From assembly GCA_026027325.1 (NCBI GenBank), contig JAMSLZ010000004.1:2418001-2482000 (forward strand): a stretch of 64,000 nucleotides of DNA, read 5' to 3'. Position numbers and translations under genes: made by a program. The notes beneath the pieces are model-generated. The model was not told the origin of the DNA. It did no database searches and worked only from the letters and a program-made list of their open reading frames with translations. Below, piece by piece: positions 1-11,393 of this stretch. Source of the DNA: Actinomucor elegans. Its lineage: Eukaryota; Mucoromycota; Mucoromycetes; Mucorales; Mucoraceae. The stretch's first letter is position 1. Each line of letters opens with the position of its first letter.

Positions 1-358
1 TTTCCTAATTTTTTTATATATTGTACTATTTTGAACATATTTCTGTAATACTAAATGTTCTTCTATGTAGTAGAAGTAGAAGGCAGATTGATGTCTATAT
101 AAGATAGATCAATCGTGCCTGTCAATAAACGATAATTCAATTTTTGGGTCTTTCTTCCCTTACTTTATCACTTTTTCTTTTTTACTTGCTTTATTGTCTT
201 TTAAAGCGAACACACCTAAAGCCCTTTCTGGATCTGTTCGATAGATATAATAATAGTCTTTACAGTCTTCTATTACGCAATTATATATATATTGTTTACT
301 CGCTCTATTCAAGGTAAACATAAAAGAACATAGCCACAATATCATTCTCTTTCACTTC
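1..358. other. AT-rich leader, no gene seen
   Basis: No supported gene. The stretch is AT-rich and has a TATA-like word near position 98 and an AATAAA-like word near 125. It lies directly upstream of the LINE ORF1-like reading frame, so it may be that element's leader. This is inference only. Confidence 0.3.
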
Positions 359-1377
359 TTGATCACTTTTTTCGGTTTCAAACTCCGAAAACGTAAAAAG
401 CTCAAGAACTGCAATAATAACCTACACTTTCACCTATATAAAACGATAAAACAAACTCTTCCGGACATTTTGATACCACTCTCGAATCATTTGGACAAGA
501 TTTCGTCAAACTCGAACGCAATTACGCCAGATTTTACAAAACTCATCTCGCAATCTCCAACAATTAGTTCATCTGGGAACATTGAACTGCAAAACAAAGC
601 TGAAACTTTGAACAACGATACTCCTGGCGATAACAAACCACTTGAAGTGAACTATAGAACATCTTCTAAACGTCCTATAACAGTTTTGACACCTTCTTCT
701 TCTATGACCAGTAGAACGAAAAAACTATTACGTGGTCCCCCTGCCAGTGGTAAGCCTAGCCGTGGTGTCAATAGCCAAAAAACTGACCTGCCTGCACTTG
801 GTATCGAACTTCCAACCCTAACAAGGGATATAGATATGAACTTTACTAATGCATCTGACCTTGAGGTGGGTCCTTCTACTAGTACAACGGAACTTTTTAC
901 ATTCATGGAAAGAAAATTTCGCGGATATGATCAACGGTTCAACCAGCTAGAATCATTGGTTGCTGAAAATGCAACGCTTAAGAAGGATCTTGCTGCAGCA
1001 CGCGCTGAAATCGCCGAACTAAAACGCCAAGTTTCCTCAAACATCTCCCCTTCCCCATCTTGGGGTGGTAAAGGGACTGATTCAATTCGCGAACCTGGCG
1101 ATTTCTCATTTACATTACCAGGTAATTCTCAACTTTCGTTGCCATCTTGTGGAGGCACTGAAGCGTCCAAGTGGGCCCCTACTGGTATCAAGACTGGTAC
1201 TCCAAGTTCTAAGCTTACCTTTTCACAAGTTGCGGCAATCAAGGTTCCAGCAAAGAAAGGCAAAAAGAAGATTTCGCTACAGTCAGTCAAAAGATTATTT
1301 TGAATCACCTCGTGCTTTGCCTACACCTGGTTCACCAGAGGAACCACAGTATGAATATGTTTATGTACCAAGCAAAT
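359..1377 (+). pseudogene. LINE ORF1-like N-terminal fragment, frameshifted and cut by Gypsy-A
   Basis: The frame is open from 359 to 1303 (314 codons, no ATG at its 5' edge; first in-frame Met near 702). The product is polar and Ser/Thr-rich, with a short heptad coiled coil around residues 180-225 (LESLVAENATLKKDLAAAR) and a Lys-rich patch near the end (AKKGKKK). After the stop the frame continues in another register (ESPRALPTPGSPEEP, YEYVYVPSK), so one extra T in the run at about 1298-1301 probably broke it. The coiled coil, basic patch and Tyr/Val-rich segment resemble fungal LINE-1/Tad ORF1 proteins; this is family resemblance by eye. The fragment ends exactly where LTR-A begins at 1378. 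No reverse transcriptase of this LINE is present in the window. Confidence 0.5.
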
Positions 1378-1741
1378 TGTTGTAAACATGACTTGTTCAG
1401 TGTCCGTCACCAATCAGGTCAATGTTCGACAATGCTTATACTCAGCTTGTGCTTTGACAGCTTTGTAACGTCGGTTAAGAGATATATATGGAAATCAATG
1501 CTTAGTGCAACTAACCTTCATAAACTATCTATCACCGAATATAAAGTCGTACTAGAATGGATTACTATAAATCCTTGTTAACTCCATGAGCGCAGTCTTT
1601 GACTAACTCAATCGTCTATAATATCAAGTTAAATCCGAACTTCAATTTTGTATAAATAGCTCATCATTTTAATGCTTTAATAAATCAATTCGTTTTATCA
1701 GTCTGGTTATTTTTACAGTCTTTATTATATTCGATATAACA
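1378..1741 (+). repeat. 5' LTR-A of Gypsy-A
   Basis: 364 bp, starting TGTTGTAAACATG and ending CGATATAACA (inverted TGTT/AACA termini). A TATAAATAG box lies about 85 bp before the end. Copies of the same repeat occur at 14291, 18098, 38131 and 45670. It is followed directly by an oligo-T run and then the gag frame. Confidence 0.9.
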
Positions 1742-1795
1742 TTTTTTTTAACCTTATCTGCTACTTTTTGGTTTATTACACACTTACTACTCAAT

Positions 1796-3839
1796 ATGTC
1801 TGCTCCTATCTCCACTGTTTCTGGTTCTAATGACGCTGTCATTAATCCTCCTGTTGCTGTTGAATCCTCTGCTGATCAAGACGTAGAGATGAACAACTCT
1901 GATGACGGTTTATCCGTATCTGACTCCGTTGAGGTGATCAAGGACGCTATCCGTCAAGCCTCTGCTCAAATCGCCAAGATGACTATCCAGTTGGTGACTC
2001 CTGGTGTTCTCTCTGAAGAAGCTGCCAAGAAACTTCGTGGTGATCTTGCTCTTCGTCAAAAGGATTTGAAGCTATTTAAAGAATCTCTTCTGGCTATGGA
2101 AGAATCCCTTGGTAGCTCTGCTGCTAGTCCTGCTTCTGCTTCTCTGGGTCCTACTAAGAGTACTATGTTACGTACTGAGTTTGTGCCCAATGACTTACCT
2201 ATTATCCAATGGGTTGGTATGGTTTCTGACAACAAGTCTACCATCTTCACTGACTTGCGTACCTGTCTTTCTCGCTTCGAAGTCGTTGTAGAGTGTCATG
2301 GTCTTGACTTGGACGTCAATGGTGCTCGTCTACTTAAGTACTGTTGCTTAAACGAGGATCATCAAACATTCTTGAAAGAAACCTTCTTTGTGCCTGGTGT
2401 TGCTGCTACTTGGTCCATTGTAAAAGATGCCTTTTTGAAGAAGTTTGGTGTGAATGCAAGTGTAGGTCGCTCTACTGCTGCTAACGAGCTCATGGCCATC
2501 ACTAAACGGTCAACCGAGACAATTGAACAGTATATTGACCGCTTCAACGCGTTACGTCGTCGTGCTGACTTGAATGATTCGTTCTTGTTAATATCTACCT
2601 TCTTGCGTGGATTGCCTGACTCATTCCAAGAACGTATGGCATATACTATGAATATGGGAACTGAAACTCAGACGCAGAATCTCGAGTATGTTTGCGCTGT
2701 GGCTCGTAACTTGGACAGTCGTTTGGCTTCTATGCGTGCTAACAAGCGTACTGGTGACGATCAAAGGGAATCTCTTGGCACGAAAAAGTCAAAGGTTTCT
2801 GATGAACCATCGTCGTCATCGTTTCCTAATGGTGCTGCTGCCTCGAAGTACGCATCAAAACCTTCTTCTTCGTCTAGTACAAGAGAAAAGAAAGGGTTGT
2901 TCTGTTCTTTCCACCGATCGACTACGCATAGCACGGACTCTTGTCGCGCTGCTAAACTGGGAGGTGTACCCAAGCCTGGTCCTGGTGACTGCCGTCGTTG
3001 TGGCGCTAAGAATTGGAACCCATCACATCGCTGTGATTCATCTGCTGCAGTGAATGGTGTTGGTAAATCTGCCAGTAATCTGGTAATGAGAGCTATGTCC
3101 ACGTCGCCCGAACGTTTTTCCTCTTCTGCCTCTCGCACCACTACTACTACTTCTTCTGCTGCTCCTCGTGCTCCGGTTTCCACTACCGTCGAGACTAATA
3201 CTTCTGTTGCTTCTTCTGCTGGATCAACCAATGCTTCTTCTTCTTCTGCTGTGGCTGTTGCCACACAACGCATCAACGTTATGGATATTTCAGATGAAGA
3301 ATCGCTTCTGGTCGCCGCGCAGGCACAAGCTTGTAAGTATCATAAAAGATTTTCATTGCCACCAAGACAGATTTCTAATTCTCTCTTTGTACCGGCTATT
3401 ATAGAGAATATTACTACCTACAGTTTGATCGATTCGGGTTCGAGCTTTTCTATGGTTACGCCAGAGTTTTTTAACTCACTTGTTCCACCTGTTCCTTTGG
3501 TGAAGCAAGAAGGCACAATCCAGCTTGGCCACGTCAATAATGCGATCAGTAGAATAGGGTCTTGCACTCTAAAAGTATTCTATAATAAAAAATCTTTTTA
3601 CCATACTTTTGAAGTTTTTCCTTTCTTTACTCATGAAGATGTTCCTATTTGCTTTGGTCTTGACATCTTACCTCAATTGAACATTGGTATCACTGGTCTT
3701 GTTAGTTCACACTTTGAACAAATTGGCCATTGACTCCCAGACCCAATTGATCCTGATCAGGTCAAACCAAATGATAATCCATACGGAACGATTACTGAGC
3801 GAAAGCCTTTGCTTGATAAAATAAACAAGTTATTACAGG
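1796..3839 (+). pseudogene. Gypsy-A gag and aspartic protease, in-frame TGA, truncated
   Basis: Open frame from ATG 1796 to TGA 3731-3733 (645 aa). A gag-type capsid region lies at about residues 130-300, with a run like IEQYIDRFNALRRRADL. A Cys/His cluster follows (CSFHRSTTHSTDSC, then CRRCG...HRC), and a retropepsin motif LIDSGSSFSMV near residue 545. After the TGA the same frame stays open to 3839 and looks like the normal link toward reverse transcriptase, so the TGA is either a nonsense mutation or a readthrough site. Coding then stops abruptly at LTR-B. Integrase of the same element reappears from 11900. Not functional as it stands. Confidence 0.8.
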
Positions 3840-3840
3840 T

Positions 3841-4346
3841 TGTTGTAAACGCTCATAATTATATTAATAAGAGAATACTGTACAGATAGAAAATCGTATA
3901 GATATCCTTATATATAGCTGCAGAAGTGTATAAAGCATTATTACCAAGAACCAGAATGTAAATGACTGTATTTGATTATGTTAAAATATCTTTATTTATA
4001 TATCACTCTGAGCAAGTAGACGCTAATTGATAAATACTATCTCTCACACCAAATATTACATTCAATACTATTACCTTTGGATATATTGATCCCGACACTC
4101 CTCGCCGCTAATCTTGGTCCGCTCATTTGGTTATTATCCCTGGTCTTCTTTATACGCAGTCCAACCTTGTTCCTGGCAAATCGTAATATGAATTTAGAAT
4201 CAAGTACCGACCGAGAAAAAGTATATAAGAGATGCGTTTTATCACCTTTTGACCAGTTAATCAATTCTTGATCTATAATAAAAAACTATCCACAGTTTTA
4301 AAAGTATTTCTATCTTCCAAAATCTTTATCTACCACCTTTACAACA
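3841..4346 (+). repeat. LTR-B, first of three in the Gypsy-B array
   Basis: 506 bp, TGTTGTAAACGCTC...CCTTTACAACA. It is near identical to the LTRs at 5734 and 11394, differing for example at GATCTATAA versus GATCTCTAA. It joins the Gypsy-A protease region on the left with no matching duplication at the right end of the array. A TATATAAG box lies about 125 bp before its end. Confidence 0.9.
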
Positions 4347-4360
4347 TTTTTTGCTTTCAA

Positions 4361-4391
<31 letters not shown>

Positions 4392-5733
4392 GAGTTTCCC
4401 CGTGTTGAGTCAAATTAAGCCGCAGGCTCCGTGCAGATATTACCCGATACCTTCAAGCGTTTAGTCGTGCTCGTGTAGTCAGAGATGACGTAGCGGCTGA
4501 TGAAGCCTTGTTGGCCCTTGAACGCTCCAAGAGGATGCTCCGTGAGATCCAAGAGTGCAGTTCATTGATCGGTGAGGTTGATCGTGTTAAGCCACCTACT
4601 GGTTTGACATTGAATCGTCGCGACTTGCCCAAGTTCCAACTCTTGACCTCGGCTGTCAAACCTTTTCCAGGTTACGAAGCCTTCGAGTCTGTTGAGCATT
4701 TTTTGAGAGAATTTGAGGATGTAGTTGAGTCTTCTTCCATGTCCATTGATGAGGTGTGGAAGAACTTCTTACCCCTTTGCCTTCCCCATGGCGATAAAGC
4801 ATGGGTGAAAGATGAGCTGAGTAGAGGTTGTACCCTATGGGCAGATGCTCGTAGAGAGTTTAAGAAGCAGCACGGTTCTTCCCTTGTGTTGAGAAGATAT
4901 ACTGACCTTGTGTTTACCATGGTAATGGAAAACAATGAGTCGGTGGGCGACTATGCTAAGCGTTTTCAAACAGCAATGTTTGATGCAGGCCTACCTAGAG
5001 AGTGTCCTAGAGTAGCTGATCGTTTTTTGGCCTCGCTGACCAAACCTGTTCAGACGCTGATCAGAGTTGCAATGAATTCAGTGAAGGCTGGATCTTCTGG
5101 TGAGAATGCTGAATACACTGTCGATCAAATCGCACAGATTGGTCGTGATATTCTTGGTGACGACCATACGTCGTATAATGAGGCTGTTTCTCTTCTTCCT
5201 GGTGCGCCTGTTGTTGAGCGACGCAAAGAAAAGGCCCCCTATTACCATCATCACAAGAATGCAGCTCGTCGGGTGCAAAAGGCGAGTAAGGTGGCGAAAC
5301 CCTTTTCGTGCATCCATCATGGTAACAATGCGACCCATGACACCAAGGATTGTTTTCTCGCTAAGAGAAGAGCTGAACGCCCTCCTTCTGTGAAGAAGGC
5401 GAAGGGTAAAGAGTGTTGGACTTGTGGTGTGTCTCCATGGCGTCCTGGTCATCGTTGTGGTGCTGCTGAAAGCAGTAGTAGCAGTACTGTCTTGGCTGTG
5501 ATGCCTGCGGCTTCCTCGAGTGAGAAGTCAATTGAGCAGCAAGTTCAAGAGGACTTGGAGATGGCCGACTCCGAGATTGAGAATCAGAGCTATCAATGTA
5601 AGTACCTGAATGAGAACAAGAAGAGTGACAAATTAAAGGCTAATGACGCATTTAATTTATGTACACCATTGATTGTAGAGTCTGAACGTCTCCTGGGACG
5701 CGTAGATACAGGAAGTAGTTGTAGCTTTGTTAG
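4347..5733 (+). pseudogene. Truncated Gypsy-B internal region (gag to start of protease)
   Basis: The leader and first 50 or so coding bases (ATG 4378, stop after 13 codons) differ from the full-length Gypsy-B. From about 4433 on it matches positions 6487-7795 with only a few substitutions seen by eye. The main open frame begins at 4508 and covers gag, the Cys/His cluster and the retropepsin motif VDTGSSCSFVS. It ends at 5733, where the LTR of the full-length element begins. This is the disrupted target copy into which the complete element probably jumped. The odd 5' end suggests a second Gypsy-B subfamily or a template-switch chimera. Confidence 0.82.
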
Positions 5734-6239
5734 TGTTGTAAACGCTCATAATTATATTAATAAGAGAATACTGTACAGATAGAAAATCGTATAGATATCC
5801 TTATATATAGCTGCAGAAGTGTATAAAGCATTATTACCAAGAACCAGAATGTAAATGACTGTATTTGATTATGTTAAAATATCTTTATTTATATATCACT
5901 CTGAGCAAGTAGACGCTAATTGATAAATACTATCTCTCACACCAAATATTACATTCAATACTATTACCTTTGGATATATTGATCCCGACACTCCTCGCCG
6001 CTAATCTTGGTCCGCTCATTTGGTTATTATCCCTGGTCTTCTTTATACGCAGTCCAACCTTGTTCCTGGCAAATCGTAATATGAATTTAGAATCAAGTAC
6101 CGACCGAGAAAAAGTATATAAGAGATGCGTTTTATCACCTTTTGACCAGTTAATCAATTCTTGATCTCTAATAAAAAACTATCCACAGTTTTAAAAGTAT
6201 TTCTATCTTCCAAAATCTTTATCTACCACCTTTACAACA
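5734..6239 (+). repeat. 5' LTR-B of full-length Gypsy-B
   Basis: 506 bp, TGTTGTAAACGCTC...TTTACAACA. It has a TATATAAG box at about 6114. The word TTAAAAGTA (6191-6199) is complementary to TACTTTTAA just after the LTR (6245-6253), a weak hint of self-priming. Confidence 0.92.
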
Positions 6240-6284
6240 TTTTTTACTTTTAATTACTGTCCTATTTTCCTTACTTTTATCGAT

Positions 6285-9200
6285 ATGGCTTCCAACAACG
6301 TTTCTGGTTCTTCTTCTGCCAACTGTGGTGTTAACCCTGACACCCCCATGTTTGATGAATCGACCTTGTCAAGCAACCTTGATGAGTTTATCAAGTCTCC
6401 TGGTGCTAGTTCTTTGTTGTCTGAGTCGGCTGAGCATGCTGTTGCTGACATGACTGACCCACAACTGATTGACACAAATATCGCCGGGCTCCGTGCAGAT
6501 ATTACCCGATACCTTCAAGCGTTTAGTCGTGCTCGTGTAGTCAGAGATGACGTAGCGGCTGATGAAGCCTTGTTGGCCCTTGAACGCTCCAAGAGGATGC
6601 TCCGTGAGATCCAAGAGTGCAGTTCATTGATCGGTGAGGTTGATCGTGTTAAGCCACCTACTGGTTTGACATTGAATCGTCGCGACTTGCCCAAGTTCCA
6701 ACTCTTGACCTCGGCTGTCAAACCTTTTCCAGGTTACGAAGCCTTCGAGTCTGTTGAGCATTTTTTGAGAGAATTTGAGGATGTAGTTGAGTCTTCTTCC
6801 ATGTCCATTGATGAGGTGTGGAAGAACTTCTTACCCCTTTGCCTTCCCCATGGCGATAAAGCATGGGTGAAAGATGAGCTGAGTAGAGGTTGTACCCTAT
6901 GGGCAGATGCTCGTAGAGAGTTTAAGAAGCAGCACGGTTCTTCCCTTGTGTTGAGAAGATATACTGACCTTGTGTTTACCATGGTAATGGAAAACAATGA
7001 GTCGGTGGGCGACTATGCTAAGCGTTTTCAAACAGCAATGTTTGATGCAGGCCTACCTAGAGAGTGTCCTAGAGTAGCTGATCGTTTTTTGGCCTCGCTG
7101 ACTAAACCTGTTCAGACGCTGATCAGAGTTGCAATGAATTCAGTGAAGGCTGGATCTTCTGGTGAGAATGCTGAATACACTGTCGATCAAATCGCACAGA
7201 TTGGTCGTGATATTCTTGGTGACGACCATACGTCGTATAATGAGGCTGTTTCTCTTCTTCCTGGTGCGCCTGTTGTTGAGCGACGCAAAGAAAAGGCCCC
7301 CTATCACCATCATCACAAGAATGCAGCTCGTCGGGTGCAAAAGGCGAGTAAGGTGGCGAAACCCTTTTCGTGCATCCATCATGGTAACAATGCGACCCAT
7401 GACACCAAGGATTGTTTTCTCGCTAAGAGAAGAGCTGAACGCCCTCCTTCTGTGAAGAAGGCGAAGGGTAAAGAGTGTTGGACTTGTGGTGTGTCTCCAT
7501 GGCGTCCTGGTCATCGTTGTGGTGCTGCTGAAAGCAGTAGTAGCAGTACTGTCTTGGCTGTGATGCCTGCGGCTTCCTCGAGTGAGAAGTCAATTGAGCA
7601 GCAAGTTCAAGAGGACTTGGAGATGGCCGACTCCGAGATTGAGAATCAGAGCTATCAATGTAAGTACCTGAATGAGAACAAGAAGAGTGACAAATTAAAG
7701 GCTAATGACGCATTTAATTTATGTACACCGTTGATTGTAGAGTCTGAACGTCTCCTGGGACGCGTAGATACAGGAAGTAGTTGTAGCTTTGTTAGTTTGT
7801 CTTCTTTGAAGAATAAACTTCATATAAATAAAGTACATAAATTACCTGGTTCTTATAATTTCTTGTCTCATCAAAATACTGCAAAGAGAATTGGTATCAC
7901 CGATCCTTTGGAAATAAAGTATGCAAATGGCATTAAGTTCAAACACTCATTTGAAGTAATGAACTTTAACGACGGATTCGAGTTTGATATTCTTCTTGGC
8001 ACAGATATTCTTCCCAAAATGAATATCGGATTAACTGGAGTGGCTTTTCGCATCAAAGATGATCATGCACATTCTGACGCTGCCTTGAGTGATGAAGCTA
8101 TTTTTGAAAACTTGAACATTGAACGTGAAAGAAAACATGAACCTGACAATTCGCCTGCTGGTACGCCTGAGCAAAGAGCAGAGTTCATGAGTATAATTAA
8201 AGAATCACTAGAGATTAATCAGAGCATACCCATAACATCTTCATGTCCTTTGCCTGAATCCATTGTTCGATTACCTACGAAAGAGGGTGCAACGGCGTAT
8301 AGACGTCAATACCCCATCCCTTATGCATTAAGACCAGTTCTCGATAAGCAAATAAAAGAATGGTTGGAAACAGGTACAATCATTCGATCCCGAGTAAACA
8401 CGTCATTCAACAGTCCATTACTGCTTGTTCCTAAACGTAACAAAGATGGTGAGATTGTGAGCCATAGAGCGTGTTTAGATGTGAGATCGTTGAATCAAAT
8501 TCTACCTCCAACATTCAATTTTCCCGTACCTTTGGTTAAGGATATCTTTGATAACTTGGCCGGTAAAAAAGTGTTTACAACTTTGGATTTGTCGAATGCA
8601 TATCATCGATTCAAAGTGGCACCCGAGGATGTACACAAGTTATCGTTTACTTATAATGGCAATGGCTTTTCCTTTCAAAAAGCGTGCTTTGGAGTGAAAA
8701 TGCTAACCTCGCAATTTCAAAAGGTCATGGCAACCTTGTTTGAAGGTATTGATTGCGTTCAGAACTTCGTGGATGACTGTATTGTTGCCAGTGAAAGTAT
8801 CGAACAGCATGCAAAAGATGTAAAGTTTGTGATTGACAGATTAAATTCCGCAAATTTAATCCTGAAAGAATCCAAGTGTTCATGGTTTCAACATTCAGTT
8901 CGTATGTTGGGATTTGTAGTGGACGCTTCAGGAGTTCGTGTGGATCAATCAAAACTTACCAATGTTTCAAAGTGGCCACTTCCAAATAAAAATAAGAAAC
9001 ACATCCAGCAATTTATGGGTTTGGTCAATTACCTGAGAGAATTCGTTCCGATGATTTCCAGAGTAGCAGAACCACTCACCAGTTTAGTGAATGCAGAGAA
9101 TGTGGAAGAGCTGTGGACCGATCGTCACACTAAGAGCTTTGAAACTATCAAAGAGATTTTGCAGTCGAAGATGATGCTGCATTATCCGGATTTGTCAAAA

Positions 9201-11210
9201 CAGTTTTACGTAGCTACAGACGCATCACTTTATGGTGTCGCGGCAGTGTTGTTTCAAAAGAATGAGGCCGGCCAAGATCTTTACATAGGATTTGTATCGA
9301 GCTCCTTGTCACCTTCACAACGCCGTTGGAGCACTACTAAAAGAGAATTGTATGCAGTCGTGTTAGCATTACTGAAGTTTCGCAAGTATATATGGGGCAA
9401 AAAGTTCACTGTATTTACAGATCACAAGGCACTAGTATACTTACATACGCAAAAGATCGCAAATCCCATGTTAATTGGATGGATCGAGACTCTTCTGGAT
9501 TTTGATTTTGATGTAGTGCACATCCCCGGTATATTGAACAAATTGCCTGATATTCTGAGCCGTTTGTATTCACCTTTAGAAGATGAAAACAAACTGGTGG
9601 AGGATAGTGTTACGAGCAAAATCATCAGACGAAGCCCTAAAAAGAAAGCCATCATTAGAAAAAAGCGATTTAGCCGAGATAAAACGATTAACGTACTCGC
9701 GACTAAACTAGTTGAAAGAAAAGATGAGCTGACTGACTATATGACTCCTCCTGAAGAAGAGAGAGATGCTCTGTTGAAAGAAGCGCATGCATTTGGACAC
9801 TTTGGATCGCAAGCAATTGTGCGAGATTTACATTCACAAGGTCTCCATTGGGCGAATATCTACGCAGAAGCAAAAGACATTGTTAGTTCGTGTGTTGAAT
9901 GTCAAAAGCACAACATCAGTAAGAGAGGTTATCACCCATTATCTAATGTTGTAGCCAACCGACCATTTGATCATATTGCTATCGACTTGGCTGGACCTTT
10001 TGACGTAACTGAAGAAGGATATGTTTACATGTTGGTTATAACAGATATTTGTTCGAAATTCGTTATTCTCAGACCTCTGAAGAACAAACAATCCGATACT
10101 GTTGCAAAAGAGTTGGTCAAAGTCTATGGTGATTTTGGTGTTCCACGTATTTGCCAGTCTGATAATGGTCTAGAGTTCAAGAATGCTGTGATGAACAGTA
10201 TTTCGAAGAACCTAGGAATTGATAGAAGATACACTACGCCATATCATCCTCGAGCAAATGGAGCAGCGGAAAATGCAGTTCGTACCGCAACTAACACGTT
10301 AAGAAAAATGATGAAGTCAGACAGTCATAGTTGGGCGTATTATCTTCCTATCATACAGCTCTGCATGAACCGACACATTAAAGCAAAAACTATGAGTTCT
10401 CCCTTCTCCTTGATGTTTGCACGTAGAGTCAACTTACCTGATGACTACGGGAACGAGAAGAAGTTCAAACTACCCATTGAGTCTATGACCATGCGAGAGT
10501 TGGAAGAACGCGTAGATTACATGGATAAGATCGTATTCCCAGCCATCCTCGAAAGAACTCAGAAGATAAATGAGGAATATAACAAAAAGTTCAATCAAAA
10601 GAGTGTTCTTGTCGACATTCCAGTTGGAACGCATGTCATGATCAGATTACAGAATCGATCTAGTAAGTTAGCTCCGATTTATGAGGGACCTTACACTGTT
10701 GTTCGAAGAAATACTGGTGGATCGTATGAACTAAAGGATGAACAGAATGAATTATTATCCCGAAACTATGTACCGTCGGAATTGAAAGTAGTTACCCTGG
10801 ATGAGTCTAGTATCGAAGAAGAATACTACGAAGTCGAAGGTATCCGTGATCATCGAGGTGAAGAAGGTCATCGAGAATACTTGATTAAGTGGAAAGGTTA
10901 TTCTGAGAAAGAAAATACTTGGCAAAAAGCAAGTGATTTCACCGATCCAACTATCATTCAACGGTACTGGAATAAGCAAAGAGAATTACGACGTTTAGAG
11001 CAAACTAGAGTCGAACAGTCAATTCAAAACTCTGAACCTAACAGACGCAAAAAAGTTGGAACTTCCAAGATTCCTAAATGCAATGGGAATGAGATGTCAA
11101 ATGTAGCGATCGAGATGTCGAAAAACAAAAGAGCAAATATTGCAGCCACTACGAGTAGAGAAGAGAGAATACTGAATAGACGTTCAAACAAGAAAAGAAA
11201 GATAGAATAA
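6285..11210 (+). CDS. Gypsy-B Gag-Pol polyprotein with chromodomain
   Basis: 1641 aa in one frame, as in Tf1-type elements, so Gag and Pol must be separated by proteolysis. Order: gag capsid (about 120-300); Cys/His cluster (CIHHGNNATHDTKDC, CWTCG...HRC, about 370-420); retropepsin VDTGSS (about 494); reverse transcriptase with FVDDC (about 828); RNase H with TDASLYG (about 974); integrase with HHCC zinc site (HAFGHFG...CVECQKH, 1167-1203) and D-D-E residues in AIDLAGP, SDNGLEF and NGAAENA (about 1233, 1293, 1329); C-terminal chromodomain with YLIKWKGYSEKENTW (about 1515-1560), followed by a basic tail. All catalytic motifs are present. Chromodomains in this family direct integration to modified chromatin (family knowledge). 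The start is the first ATG, 45 bp after the LTR. Confidence 0.95.
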   Translation: MASNNVSGSSSANCGVNPDTPMFDESTLSSNLDEFIKSPGASSLLSESAEHAVADMTDPQLIDTNIAGLRADITRYLQAFSRARVVRDDVAADEALLALERSKRMLREIQECSSLIGEVDRVKPPTGLTLNRRDLPKFQLLTSAVKPFPGYEAFESVEHFLREFEDVVESSSMSIDEVWKNFLPLCLPHGDKAWVKDELSRGCTLWADARREFKKQHGSSLVLRRYTDLVFTMVMENNESVGDYAKRFQTAMFDAGLPRECPRVADRFLASLTKPVQTLIRVAMNSVKAGSSGENAEYTVDQIAQIGRDILGDDHTSYNEAVSLLPGAPVVERRKEKAPYHHHHKNAARRVQKASKVAKPFSCIHHGNNATHDTKDCFLAKRRAERPPSVKKAKGKECWTCGVSPWRPGHRCGAAESSSSSTVLAVMPAASSSEKSIEQQVQEDLEMADSEIENQSYQCKYLNENKKSDKLKANDAFNLCTPLIVESERLLGRVDTGSSCSFVSLSSLKNKLHINKVHKLPGSYNFLSHQNTAKRIGITDPLEIKYANGIKFKHSFEVMNFNDGFEFDILLGTDILPKMNIGLTGVAFRIKDDHAHSDAALSDEAIFENLNIERERKHEPDNSPAGTPEQRAEFMSIIKESLEINQSIPITSSCPLPESIVRLPTKEGATAYRRQYPIPYALRPVLDKQIKEWLETGTIIRSRVNTSFNSPLLLVPKRNKDGEIVSHRACLDVRSLNQILPPTFNFPVPLVKDIFDNLAGKKVFTTLDLSNAYHRFKVAPEDVHKLSFTYNGNGFSFQKACFGVKMLTSQFQKVMATLFEGIDCVQNFVDDCIVASESIEQHAKDVKFVIDRLNSANLILKESKCSWFQHSVRMLGFVVDASGVRVDQSKLTNVSKWPLPNKNKKHIQQFMGLVNYLREFVPMISRVAEPLTSLVNAENVEELWTDRHTKSFETIKEILQSKMMLHYPDLSKQFYVATDASLYGVAAVLFQKNEAGQDLYIGFVSSSLSPSQRRWSTTKRELYAVVLALLKFRKYIWGKKFTVFTDHKALVYLHTQKIANPMLIGWIETLLDFDFDVVHIPGILNKLPDILSRLYSPLEDENKLVEDSVTSKIIRRSPKKKAIIRKKRFSRDKTINVLATKLVERKDELTDYMTPPEEERDALLKEAHAFGHFGSQAIVRDLHSQGLHWANIYAEAKDIVSSCVECQKHNISKRGYHPLSNVVANRPFDHIAIDLAGPFDVTEEGYVYMLVITDICSKFVILRPLKNKQSDTVAKELVKVYGDFGVPRICQSDNGLEFKNAVMNSISKNLGIDRRYTTPYHPRANGAAENAVRTATNTLRKMMKSDSHSWAYYLPIIQLCMNRHIKAKTMSSPFSLMFARRVNLPDDYGNEKKFKLPIESMTMRELEERVDYMDKIVFPAILERTQKINEEYNKKFNQKSVLVDIPVGTHVMIRLQNRSSKLAPIYEGPYTVVRRNTGGSYELKDEQNELLSRNYVPSELKVVTLDESSIEEEYYEVEGIRDHRGEEGHREYLIKWKGYSEKENTWQKASDFTDPTIIQRYWNKQRELRRLEQTRVEQSIQNSEPNRRKKVGTSKIPKCNGNEMSNVAIEMSKNKRANIAATTSREERILNRRSNKKRKIE

Positions 11211-11393
11211 GTAGGCAAGTTATGAAACAAGAACCAAGAAAAGCCACGATGCAAGAAAAGACCCTGAATTGGTGCGTAAAAGGAGGTATACCTGAGCGTG
11301 TTAATCAAAACTCAGCCGCATGAATGTACTATTTGGTGGAACTGACGCACTTGCCGAATCAATACAAGTTTGTTTGATTCTGGTGGAGGATAA
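11211..11393 (+). other. Gypsy-B 3' untranslated region and polypurine tract
   Basis: Non-coding segment between the polyprotein stop and the 3' LTR. It ends in the purine tract GGTGGAGGATAA (11382-11393), expected to prime plus-strand DNA synthesis. Confidence 0.7.

Noticed and set aside
4037..4271. Recurrent 75-aa and 64-aa open frames (both strands) at 4037, 5930, 11590 and 17268
   Set aside because: They lie inside LTR-B and recur only because the LTR recurs; no start context or conservation beyond the repeat itself.
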